DNA of 64,000 nucleotides from Thermohalobaculum sp039815685 (GTDB lineage: Bacteria > Pseudomonadota > Alphaproteobacteria > Rhodobacterales > Rhodobacteraceae), in assembly GCA_039815685.1 (NCBI GenBank), contig JBCBYV010000018.1, positions 37,435 to 101,434 of the forward strand, written 5' to 3'. This document shows, piece by piece, positions 56,676-64,000 of the stretch; position 1 is the first letter of the stretch; every line of letters starts with the position of its first letter. Both the position numbers and the translations under genes were made by a program. A model generated the notes under the pieces. It saw only the letters and a list, made by a program, of their open reading frames with translations. It made no database searches and had not been told where the DNA came from.

Positions 56676-57104
56676 TCAATCGTCGTAGGTCGCGAGCGCG
56701 TCGTTCGACGCCTCACGCGCCCGATCGCCTGCGCCCTTGGCATCCTCGTCCCGGTCCACCAGTTCGATGATCGCCATCGGCGCCATATCGCCATAGCGGA
56801 ACCCGGCCTTGAGCACGCGGGCATAGCCGCCGGGCCGCTCCTTGTAGCGGGGGCCGAGCGTGTCGAAGAGCTTCTTGACCGCGCCGGCCTGCTTGATCTT
56901 GGACGCGGCCAGGCGGCGGGCATGCACCCCGTCCTTCTTGGCGAGCGTGATCAGCTTCTCGACGATGGGCCGCAGCTCCTTCGCCTTCGGCAGCGTGGTC
57001 TTGATCTGCTCATGTTCGATGAGCGCGCAGGCCATGTTCGCGAACATTGCCTTGCGGTGCTCATGGGTGCGGTTGAGCTTGCGGTAGCCATTTCCGTGGC
57101 GCAT
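56676..57104 (-). CDS. rplQ: 50S ribosomal protein L17
   Basis: L17 sits near the exit-tunnel side of the 50S subunit. The 142-residue protein begins MRHGNGYRKLNRTHEHRKAMFANMACALIEHEQIKTTLPKAKELRP, the family hallmark, and has the typical GGYARVLKAGFRYGDMAPMAIIELVDRD. The C-terminal 20 residues are an acidic alphaproteobacterial extension. It is the last gene of the ribosomal run, 141 bases after rpoA; that gap has a hairpin at 57199-57216. Confidence 0.98.
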   Translation of the reverse strand: MRHGNGYRKLNRTHEHRKAMFANMACALIEHEQIKTTLPKAKELRPIVEKLITLAKKDGVHARRLAASKIKQAGAVKKLFDTLGPRYKERPGGYARVLKAGFRYGDMAPMAIIELVDRDEDAKGAGDRAREASNDALATYDD

Positions 57105-57198
57105 CTCGGGTCTCCGTCTACGGGTTTTATGCTTTGTCTACCGGGGCCTCTCGGGCTCCCATTGTTGGGGCGGGGCGTTGCCGCCCGGCCCGGTCTCG

Positions 57199-57216
57199 CT
57201 GCGGCCACGGCCGCAG
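57199..57216 (-). promoter_or_regulatory. Hairpin between rpoA and rplQ
   Basis: CTGCGGCC and GGCCGCAG are exact complements with two bases between (in practice a 7-bp stem with a CACG loop). It lies 29 bases after the rpoA stop on the minus strand and may stabilise the message or modulate read-through into rplQ. Confidence 0.4.
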
Positions 57217-57245
57217 GGTCATCGATGCGGCACCAGTCCGCCGGG

Positions 57246-58259
57246 TCAGAAGTCCTCGAACTTCTTGGCCAGGTCCTCGATGTTCTCGGGCGGCCACTGG
57301 GGCACATCCATGCCGAGATGGAGGCCCATCGTCGTCAGGACCTCCTTGATCTCGTTCAGCGACTTCCGGCCGAAGTTCGGGGTGCGCAGCATCTCCGCCT
57401 CGGTCTTCTGGATGAGGTCGCCGATATAGACGATGTTGTCGTTCTTCAGGCAGTTCGCCGAGCGGACCGAAAGCTCGAGCTCGTCGACCTTCTTCAGGAG
57501 GAGCGGGTTGAACTCCAGCTCTTCCTCTGCGTCATAGCGGCCGGCTTCCTTCGGCTCCTCGAAGTTGATGAAGGTCTGGAGCTGGTCCTGCAGGATGCGC
57601 GCCGCATAGGCGAGGCTGTCCTCGGGGCTCAGCGTCCCATCCGTCTCCACCGTGATCGAGAGCTTGTCGTAATCCAGCACCTGCCCCTCGCGCGTCGGCT
57701 CGACCTTGTAGCTCGCGCGGCGGACGGGCGAGTAGATCGCGTCTACGGGGATCAGGCCGATGGGCGCGTCCTCCGGCCGGTTCTTGTCGGCCGCGACATA
57801 GCCCTTCCCGGTATCGACCGTCAGCTCCATGTTGAGCGACGCGCCGTCGTCGAGATGGCAGATCACATGCTCGCGGTTGATGATCTCGACGCCAGCACTT
57901 TCGGAGATGCTGGCCGCCGTCACCACGCCGGGGCCGGTCGCCGAGAGATGCAGGCGCTTCGGCCCATCACCCTCCATCTTCACGGCGAGACCCTTCAGGT
58001 TCAGCACAATGTCGGTGACATCCTCGCGCACCCCGGCGACGGAGGAGAACTCGTGGAGGACGCCATCGATCTGCACCGCCGTCACTGCAGCGCCCTGGAG
58101 TGAGGAGAGGAGCACGCGACGCAGCGCATTGCCGAGGGTGAGGCCGAAGCCCCGCTCCAGCGGCTCGGCCACAGCCGTGGCGATCCGCTCGGGGTCATTG
58201 CCCGGCGCGGTCTCCAGCTTCTGCGGCTTGATCAGGTCCTGCCAGTTCTTGTGGATCAT
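57246..58259 (-). CDS. rpoA: DNA-directed RNA polymerase subunit alpha
   Basis: The 337-residue subunit starts the assembly of RNA polymerase. The N-terminal domain shows EPLERGFGLTLGNALRRVLLSSLQGAAVTAVQIDGV and the dimer region; the C-terminal domain shows LLKKVDELELSVRSANCLKNDNIVYIGDLIQKTEAEMLRTPNFGRKSLNEIKEVL, which contacts UP elements and activators. Length and motifs are normal. It is placed between rpsK and rplQ, as usual for the alpha operon. Confidence 0.98.
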   Translation of the reverse strand: MIHKNWQDLIKPQKLETAPGNDPERIATAVAEPLERGFGLTLGNALRRVLLSSLQGAAVTAVQIDGVLHEFSSVAGVREDVTDIVLNLKGLAVKMEGDGPKRLHLSATGPGVVTAASISESAGVEIINREHVICHLDDGASLNMELTVDTGKGYVAADKNRPEDAPIGLIPVDAIYSPVRRASYKVEPTREGQVLDYDKLSITVETDGTLSPEDSLAYAARILQDQLQTFINFEEPKEAGRYDAEEELEFNPLLLKKVDELELSVRSANCLKNDNIVYIGDLIQKTEAEMLRTPNFGRKSLNEIKEVLTTMGLHLGMDVPQWPPENIEDLAKKFEDF

Positions 58260-58414
58260 GGGTGTCTCCTCTATTCTCGCATCGCCCCGATCCGGCTGGG
58301 CGACGCACCCGAGGAAAATGCGAACGGACCCGGAGCCTTTTGGCCCGAGCCCGCCCGCCAGACATGCTCTAGGGCAGCGCCGCAGGCGTCACCGCCGCGC
58401 GCTGCCTCTGATAA

Positions 58415-58807
58415 TCAGACGCGCCGGCGCTTGGGCGGGCGGCAACCGTTATGGGCAATCGGCGTGACATCCCGGATCGCTGTGATCTGGAAGCCGACCG
58501 ACTGCAGCGCGCGCAGCGCCGACTCGCGGCCCGAGCCAGGGCCCTGCACCAGTACTTCGAGCGTGCGCATGCCGTGCTCTTGCGCTTTCTTGCCTGCGTC
58601 CTCCGCGGCGACCTGCGCAGCATAGGGCGTCGACTTGCGCGAGCCCTTGAACCCCATCATGCCGGCCGAAGACCAGCTGATCGCGTTGCCCTGAGCGTCG
58701 GAGATCGTGATCATCGTGTTGTTGAACGACGAATTCACATGGGCGACGCCCGAGCTGATGTTCTTGCGTTCCTTGCGGCGCGGAGCCGCGCGCTTTTCAC
58801 GAGCCAT
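58415..58807 (-). CDS. rpsK: 30S ribosomal protein S11
   Basis: S11 lies on the platform of the 30S subunit. The 130-residue protein shows KNISSGVAHVNSSFNNTMITISDAQGNAISWSSAGMMGFKGSRKSTPYAAQVAAEDAGKKA and the C-terminal IRDVTPIAHNGCRPPKRRRV, both diagnostic. It follows rpsM after six bases and precedes rpoA by 155 bases. Confidence 0.98.
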   Translation of the reverse strand: MAREKRAAPRRKERKNISSGVAHVNSSFNNTMITISDAQGNAISWSSAGMMGFKGSRKSTPYAAQVAAEDAGKKAQEHGMRTLEVLVQGPGSGRESALRALQSVGFQITAIRDVTPIAHNGCRPPKRRRV

Positions 58808-58813
58808 GGGACC

Positions 58814-59182
58814 TTACTTCTTCTTGCCGGCGATCGGCTTAGCGGGACCCTTGCGGGTGCGGGCGTTGGTGTGCGTGCGCTGGCCACGCACAGGCAGGCC
58901 GCGGCGGTGGCGCAGACCCCGGTAACAGCCGAGGTCCATCAGACGCTTGATGTTCACGGCCACCTCGCGGCGAAGGTCGCCCTCGACCTGCACATTCGCG
59001 TCGATATGCTCGCGGATCTGCAGCACCTCGGCGTCCGAAAGATCGTTCACACGGCGATCTTCGGTCAGCCCAACCGACGAGCAGATCTGCTTCGCCGTCG
59101 AGTTACCGATCCCGTGGATGTAGGTCAGCGCGATATGGACGCGCTTGTTCGTCGGAATGTTAACGCCTGCGATGCGGGCCAA
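58814..59182 (-). CDS. rpsM: 30S ribosomal protein S13
   Basis: S13 is a head protein of the 30S subunit that contacts the 50S subunit and P-site tRNA. The 122-residue protein begins MARIAGVNIPTNKRVHIALTYIHGIGNSTAKQI and ends with the basic RGLRHRRGLPVRGQRTHTNARTRKGPAKPIAGKKK. It opens the alpha part of the operon after a 254-base gap that has two adjacent hairpins, where autogenous control could act. Confidence 0.98.
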   Translation of the reverse strand: MARIAGVNIPTNKRVHIALTYIHGIGNSTAKQICSSVGLTEDRRVNDLSDAEVLQIREHIDANVQVEGDLRREVAVNIKRLMDLGCYRGLRHRRGLPVRGQRTHTNARTRKGPAKPIAGKKK

Positions 59183-59242
59183 TGTCCGTGCTCCGTCTTC
59201 TCTCTTGCGCCCCGCATGCCCGGGGACTTACCCTCTCAGTGC

Positions 59243-59275
59243 GGGCCGACGGCCCTGCCGAACCGAACGGCTCGG
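59243..59275 (-). promoter_or_regulatory. Two adjacent hairpins in the rpsM leader
   Basis: On the minus strand CCGAGCC-GUUC-GGUUCGG (59275-59258) forms a 7-bp stem with a tetraloop and one G-U pair. After two bases GGGCC-GUC-GGCCC (59255-59243) forms a second stem. The pair lies about 60-95 bases before rpsM, in the adk-rpsM gap. Leader structures at this place bind a ribosomal protein in other bacteria; here it is unproven. Confidence 0.4.
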
Positions 59276-59436
59276 AAAACCTCGTGTGCGACCAGCGCGT
59301 GCGGGTGCCGTTGGCCGAGACCTCTCCCTGCCAAGGCGCGCGAATATACGCGCGGCGCCGGGCGGGTCAACCCTTCCATCGTCCTTTTGAGACCTGCTTT
59401 TTCAACCACTCAGCCGGTGTTGTCGACCGCGCCGTC

Positions 59437-60021
59437 TCAGCCGTCGACACGGGCGTCCAGCGCCTCCTCCATCGCTGCCGTGACCGCATCGATCTCGGCC
59501 GTGCCGTCGATGCTCACGAGCTTGCCGCCTGAGCGGTAGTAGTCGATCAGCGGCGCGGTTTCGGCGTGGTAGATGGAGAGGCGATGCTTCAACGTCTCCT
59601 CGTTGTCGTCCGCGCGTGTCCCACCGGTCTGCGCGGCTCGGGTCTTGATGCGGTCAACGAGATACTCGTCGGGCACCCGAATCTCGACGACGGCGCCAAG
59701 CTGCATGCCCTTCTCGGTGAGCAGACGGTCCAGCGCTTCAGCTTGGGCCGTCGTCCGGGGAAAGCCGTCGAATATCACGCCGCCCGCGACATCCGGCTGG
59801 TCCAGCCGCTCGGAGACACAGCCCGTCACGATCTCGTCCGATACGAGCTTACCCGCGTCCATGACGGCCTTTGCCTTAAGGCCAATCTCGCTGCCTTCCT
59901 TGACCGCGGCACGGAGCATGTCGCCGGTCGAGAGCTGCACCATGCCACGGCGCTCCACCAGACGCTGGGCCTGGGTCCCCTTACCCGCTCCCGGTGGCCC
60001 CAGAAGGATGATGTTGTTCAT
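59437..60021 (-). CDS. adk: Adenylate kinase
   Basis: Adk interconverts ATP, AMP and ADP. The 194-residue enzyme has the P-loop GPPGAGKGT (7-15), STGDMLRAAVKEGSEIGLKAK, DGFPRTTAQAEALD and a short LID region (RIKTRAAQTGGTRADDNEETLKHRL) without the zinc-type insertion, so it belongs to the short-LID form. It lies between secY (35 bases upstream) and rpsM, an order shared by many alphaproteobacteria. Confidence 0.97.
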   Translation of the reverse strand: MNNIILLGPPGAGKGTQAQRLVERRGMVQLSTGDMLRAAVKEGSEIGLKAKAVMDAGKLVSDEIVTGCVSERLDQPDVAGGVIFDGFPRTTAQAEALDRLLTEKGMQLGAVVEIRVPDEYLVDRIKTRAAQTGGTRADDNEETLKHRLSIYHAETAPLIDYYRSGGKLVSIDGTAEIDAVTAAMEEALDARVDG

Positions 60022-60056
60022 GGCTGTCCTCCCGCTGCGGCCCGTGCGCCGGGCTC

Positions 60057-61391
<1,335 letters not shown>

Positions 61392-61530
61392 CGCGCGGGT
61401 CCTGTCGGTTGCCTATCGCAGGGCGGCCCCGACCGATGCGGCCACCCATACGCTCCCCGGAAGGGTTATGGGCGCTCGCGCCCGGTTGCAAGCTGCCGGG
61501 CGCGGAAAGCGACTTGGTGAGGGCGGCGGA

Positions 61531-62046
61531 TCAGCCCTCAGCCTTCGCGGCGTTCTTGGGCGCGGTTGTGACGGTAAGCGTCCCGCCAGCCGCCTCGACC
61601 GCATCGACCGCGCTCTTGGAGGCGCCGGTGACTTCGATCTTGAGACCCTTCGGCAGCGCCTTGGCCGCACCATCGTCGCCCGCGAGGAGCTTGCCGAGCA
61701 CCCGAACCCCGTCGCGCTTGCGGCGGATGAGGCCGGAGTTCAGCAGCACATCCTCGGTGATCGGCGCGGCCGCCTCGATCTTGCCGGCCTCGATGAAGCG
61801 CTGGATCGCGCCGAGGTTCGTCACGGCGAACTTCTTGGCGAAGGGGTTGTTGAAGCCCCGCTTCGGCAGGCGGCGATAGAGCGGCATCTGACCGCCCTCA
61901 AAGGCATTGATCGCCACGCCCGAGCGCGACTTCTGCCCCTTGATGCCGCGCCCGCCGGTCTTGCCGATGCCGGAGCCCGGACCACGGCCGACGCGCTTCG
62001 CTTTCTTCTTGGCACCCGGGTTATCCCGGAGTTCGTTCAATCGCAT
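61531..62046 (-). CDS. rplO: 50S ribosomal protein L15
   Basis: From the ATG at 62046 the protein has 171 residues: MRLNELRDNPGAKKKAKRVGRGPGSGIGKTGGRGIKGQKSRSG is the L15 start, MPLYRRLPKRGFNN the middle, and an Ala/Lys-rich tail (about 150-171) is an extension beyond the E. coli length. AGGAGGAT stands before the ATG. The frame is open to 62283 only because of the GC-rich gap to rpmD. Confidence 0.97.
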   Translation of the reverse strand: MRLNELRDNPGAKKKAKRVGRGPGSGIGKTGGRGIKGQKSRSGVAINAFEGGQMPLYRRLPKRGFNNPFAKKFAVTNLGAIQRFIEAGKIEAAAPITEDVLLNSGLIRRKRDGVRVLGKLLAGDDGAAKALPKGLKIEVTGASKSAVDAVEAAGGTLTVTTAPKNAAKAEG

Positions 62047-62111
62047 GATATCCTCCTGGTGCCGGACCGCACGGGGGTCATGCGCCTCCCCCGCCGCCTC
62101 GGCAATGAACG

Positions 62112-62163
62112 GTGGGGGCGAACCCCACTCTACGGACAGGCGGTAGGATGGGGTTCGACCCCA
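62112..62163. repeat. Two GTGGGG/CCCCAC hairpins between rpmD and rplO
   Basis: GTGGGG-GCGAA-CCCCAC (62112-62128) and TGGGGT-TCG-ACCCCA (62149-62163) lie in the 127-base gap. The second is flanked by GGTAGGA and CCATCC, recalling the GTAGGGTGGG-type intergenic repeats of proteobacteria. A related element lies at 28894-28915. They may lower read-through in this otherwise tightly packed operon. Confidence 0.5.
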
Positions 62164-62173
62164 CCATCCGTGC

Positions 62174-62362
62174 CTAGCCGCGCTCCTCCACGATCTCCAC
62201 GAGATGCGGGATCGAAGCGACCATGCCGCGCACCGAGGGCGTATCCTCGAGCTCGCGGGTCCGGTGCATCTTGTTGAGCCCAAGACCCACCAGCGTCGCG
62301 CGCTGCTTGGCCGGGCGGCGGATCGGGCTGCCGATCTGCTTCACAACGATGGTCTTCGCCAT
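62174..62362 (-). CDS. rpmD: 50S ribosomal protein L30
   Basis: The 62-residue protein shows TIVVKQIGSPIRRPAKQRATLVGLGLNKMHRTRELEDTPSVRGMVASIPHLVEIVEE, which is the whole L30 pattern. It lies five bases after rpsE. Confidence 0.97.
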   Translation of the reverse strand: MAKTIVVKQIGSPIRRPAKQRATLVGLGLNKMHRTRELEDTPSVRGMVASIPHLVEIVEERG

Positions 62363-62367
62363 GGGTC

Positions 62368-62970
62368 TCAGGCCTCCGCCCCGGTCTCGGCAACCGCTTC
62401 AGCCGCGGGCGCCTCGGCCTTCGGCTCGTCGCGGCTCGGCAGGATCTCGCTCACCTTCTTGCCACGGCGCGAGGCGACCTGGCGCGGCGAGTATTCGTCC
62501 TTCAGGCCCTCGAAGGTGGCGCGGATCATGTTGTACGGGTTCTGCGAGCCCGTGGACTTGGCCACGACGTCCTGCAGCCCCAGCATCTCGAACACAGCAC
62601 GGCAGGGACCGCCGGCGATGATGCCGGTGCCCGGAGGGGCCGAGCGCATGAAGACCTTGCCCGCACCATGACGGCCGAGCACGTCGTGATGCAGCGTGCG
62701 CCCTTCGCGAAGCGGCACGCGGATCATCGTGCGCTTTGCTTCCTCGGTCGCCTTGCGGATCGCCTCGGGCACTTCCTTGGCCTTGCCTGAGCCGAAGCCC
62801 ACGCGGCCCTTCTGGTCGCCGACGACAACGAGTGCGGCAAAGCCGAAGCGCTTGCCGCCCTTCACGGTCTTCGAGACGCGGTTGATCGCGACCAGCCGAT
62901 CCTGGAATTCCGGCTCCCGGTCGTCGTCGCGGCGGTCGCGACGGTCGCGCCGCCCTTCACGTTCAGCCAT
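62368..62970 (-). CDS. rpsE: 30S ribosomal protein S5
   Basis: S5 helps accuracy and mRNA unwinding on the 30S subunit. The 200-residue protein has a charged N-terminus (REGRRDRRDRRDDDREPE), then DRLVAINRVSKTVKGGKRFGFAALVVVGDQKGRVGFGSGKAKEVPEAIRKA, the S5 double-stranded RNA-binding domain, and PPGTGIIAGGPCRAVFEMLGLQDVVAKSTGSQNPYNMIRATFEGL. The C-terminal 35 residues are an Ala/Glu-rich extension common in alphaproteobacteria. Confidence 0.98.
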   Translation of the reverse strand: MAEREGRRDRRDRRDDDREPEFQDRLVAINRVSKTVKGGKRFGFAALVVVGDQKGRVGFGSGKAKEVPEAIRKATEEAKRTMIRVPLREGRTLHHDVLGRHGAGKVFMRSAPPGTGIIAGGPCRAVFEMLGLQDVVAKSTGSQNPYNMIRATFEGLKDEYSPRQVASRRGKKVSEILPSRDEPKAEAPAAEAVAETGAEA

Positions 62971-62982
62971 CAGAGAGCCTCC

Positions 62983-63342
62983 TCAGAACTTCAACCCGCC
63001 CTCGCGGGCGGCATCCGCCAGCGCCTTCACCTTCCCGTGGAAGATGAAGCCGCCACGGTCGAAATAGACTTCCTCGATCGAGGCCGCCTTCGCGCGCTCG
63101 GCAATCGCGGTGCCCACCTTGGCGGCGGCCTCCACGTTGTTCTTGCCCATCACGCCGAGCTTCGGCTCAAGCGAGGACGCCGCGCAGAGCGTGCGACCCT
63201 GGGTGTCGTCGATGATCTGGACCGAAATGTTCTTCGACGAGCGATGGACGCTCATGCGAAGACGGCCAGCCGCCATTTTCCGGAGCTTGTTGCGCACGCG
63301 CAGGCGGCGCTTCTGGAACAGCTCTCGCTTTGAAAGTGCCAT
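62983..63342 (-). CDS. rplR: 50S ribosomal protein L18
   Basis: L18 binds 5S rRNA. The 119-residue protein has RVRNKLRKMAAGRLRMSVHRSSKNISVQIIDDTQGRTLCAASSLEP near the start and the C-terminal EEVYFDRGGFIFHGKVKALADAAREGGLKF, diagnostic for the family. It lies 12 bases after rplF and 12 before rpsE. Confidence 0.98.
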   Translation of the reverse strand: MALSKRELFQKRRLRVRNKLRKMAAGRLRMSVHRSSKNISVQIIDDTQGRTLCAASSLEPKLGVMGKNNVEAAAKVGTAIAERAKAASIEEVYFDRGGFIFHGKVKALADAAREGGLKF

Positions 63343-63354
63343 TGTCTGCCGCCC

Positions 63355-63888
63355 TTACTTCTTCTTGCCTTCCTTGCGGAAGATGAACTCACCCTTGTAG
63401 CGGATGCCCTTGCCCTTGTAGGGCTCCGGCCGCCGCCAATCCCGGATCTTCGCCGCCGTCTCGCCCACAAGCTGCGCATCCGCGCCCTTGATCACGATCT
63501 CCGTCGGCTTCGGGCACGCGATCTCGATGCCCTCGGGCACCGCGAACTCGACATCGTGGGAGTAGCCGAGCGCCATCTTCAGCGTCTTGCCCTGCATCTG
63601 GGCGCGGTAGCCGACGCCCTGCAGCTCGAGCTCCTTGGTGAAGCCCTCGGAGAGCCCATGCGCCATGTTCGCGATTACCGTGCGCGACATGCCCCATTGC
63701 TGGCGCGCCCGCTTGGTGTCGTTCGCGGGCTTCACCGTGATCGTCGAGCCGTCGAGCGCGATCTCGACGTCGTTGGTCGCCGTGAAGCTCTGGCTGCCTT
63801 TCGGCCCCTTCACCTCGACAGTCTGCCCGGTCACCTTGAACTCGATGCCCTTGGGGGCCTCGATCGGCCTCTTGCCAATGCGCGACAT
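63355..63888 (-). CDS. rplF: 50S ribosomal protein L6
   Basis: From the ATG at 63888 the protein has 177 residues: MSRIGKRPIEAPKGI at the start, the middle AHGLSEGFTKELELQGVGYRAQMQGKTLKMALGYSHDVEF, and the C-terminal DWRRPEPYKGKGIRYKGEFIFRKEGKKK. L6 lies near the factor-binding site of the 50S subunit. The upstream extension to 63933 overlaps rpsH and is not used. Confidence 0.98.
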   Translation of the reverse strand: MSRIGKRPIEAPKGIEFKVTGQTVEVKGPKGSQSFTATNDVEIALDGSTITVKPANDTKRARQQWGMSRTVIANMAHGLSEGFTKELELQGVGYRAQMQGKTLKMALGYSHDVEFAVPEGIEIACPKPTEIVIKGADAQLVGETAAKIRDWRRPEPYKGKGIRYKGEFIFRKEGKKK

Positions 63889-63898
63889 CTCAGCCTCC

Positions 63899-64000
63899 TC
63901 AGAATACCGTGCAGAGCACTTCGCCGCCCACATTCTCGGCGCGGGCCTTGTGGTCCGACATCACGCCGCGATTGGTGGAGACGATGGCCACGCCCAGCCC
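63899..64000 (-). CDS. rpsH: 30S ribosomal protein S8, C-terminal end (5' part outside the window)
   Basis: The last 33 codons are visible on the minus strand, reading GLGVAIVSTNRGVMSD...NVGGEVLCTVF and stop. This is the highly conserved end of S8, an early 16S rRNA-binding protein. It lies ten bases before rplF, as expected in the spc operon. Confidence 0.97.
   Translation of the reverse strand, partial: GLGVAIVSTNRGVMSDHKARAENVGGEVLCTVF

Overview
The window is GC-rich chromosomal DNA from an alphaproteobacterium, most likely of the Rhodobacterales/Rhodobacteraceae type. Supporting signs are the dapF-mtaB-ftsY string, a VPLPA-CTERM protein, the SUV3-like helicase / S4 protein / 7Fe ferredoxin / CarD string, the dapD-dapE region, the flgE-flgK-flgL-flgI order and an adk-containing spc/alpha ribosomal operon without rpsD. 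No prophage, insertion sequence, rRNA or CRISPR array was seen. There is one tRNA gene (Lys, UUU).

Layout. 1-13 kb: the 3' end of ccmB, a methyltransferase, a 2-oxoglutarate hydroxylase, tRNA-Lys, dapF-mtaB-ftsY, three membrane protein genes (EamA, AEC, YciB), a VPLPA-CTERM protein, a DUF4239 protein and ccmC-ccmD-ccmG on the minus strand. The Ccm genes are split so that ccmB and ccmC lie about 12.7 kb apart and face each other, as an inversion would leave them. 13.1-17.1 kb: a four-gene plus-strand module with an OsmC-like protein, a DUF1127-like basic protein, an FAD oxidoreductase and a cysteine synthase-glutaredoxin fusion. It is preceded by a perfect 8-bp inverted repeat and is the best candidate here for an undescribed system. 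17.1-22.6 kb: a one-domain ModE-like regulator, modABC for molybdate and tupBCA for tungstate. 22.6-27.6 kb: a minus-strand branched-chain amino acid ABC transporter (livK-livH-livM-livG-livF) with a strong hairpin after the binding-protein gene.

27.8-37.4 kb: a thioesterase, an XRE regulator with an AT-richer upstream region, an inositol-monophosphatase-family enzyme (hisN-like), a lysophospholipase-like hydrolase, an SCP2 protein, a TPR protein, a 1177-residue SUV3-like RNA helicase with a disordered tail, an S4 protein, fdxA and carD. 37.5-43 kb: lysine/diaminopimelate genes dapD and dapE with two small-overlap partner genes, and a structured non-coding stretch upstream of dapE; then a LOG-family protein. 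43-52.1 kb: an esterase-like phytase-family protein, mepA, fliM, and divergent motB-flgE-flgK-flgL-flgI. 52.4-56.5 kb: an overlapping minus-strand run degQ-type protease, rarA, crcB, RluA-type pseudouridine synthase. 56.7-64 kb: the ribosomal operon read from right to left: rpsH (partial), rplF, rplR, rpsE, rpmD, rplO, secY, adk, rpsM, rpsK, rpoA, rplQ.

Many genes overlap by ATGA, TGATG or GTG-type junctions, so much of the window is read as translationally coupled units. Start codons were chosen by family length, ribosome binding sites and overlap with the previous stop. All family calls come from reading the protein sequences, not from database searches.
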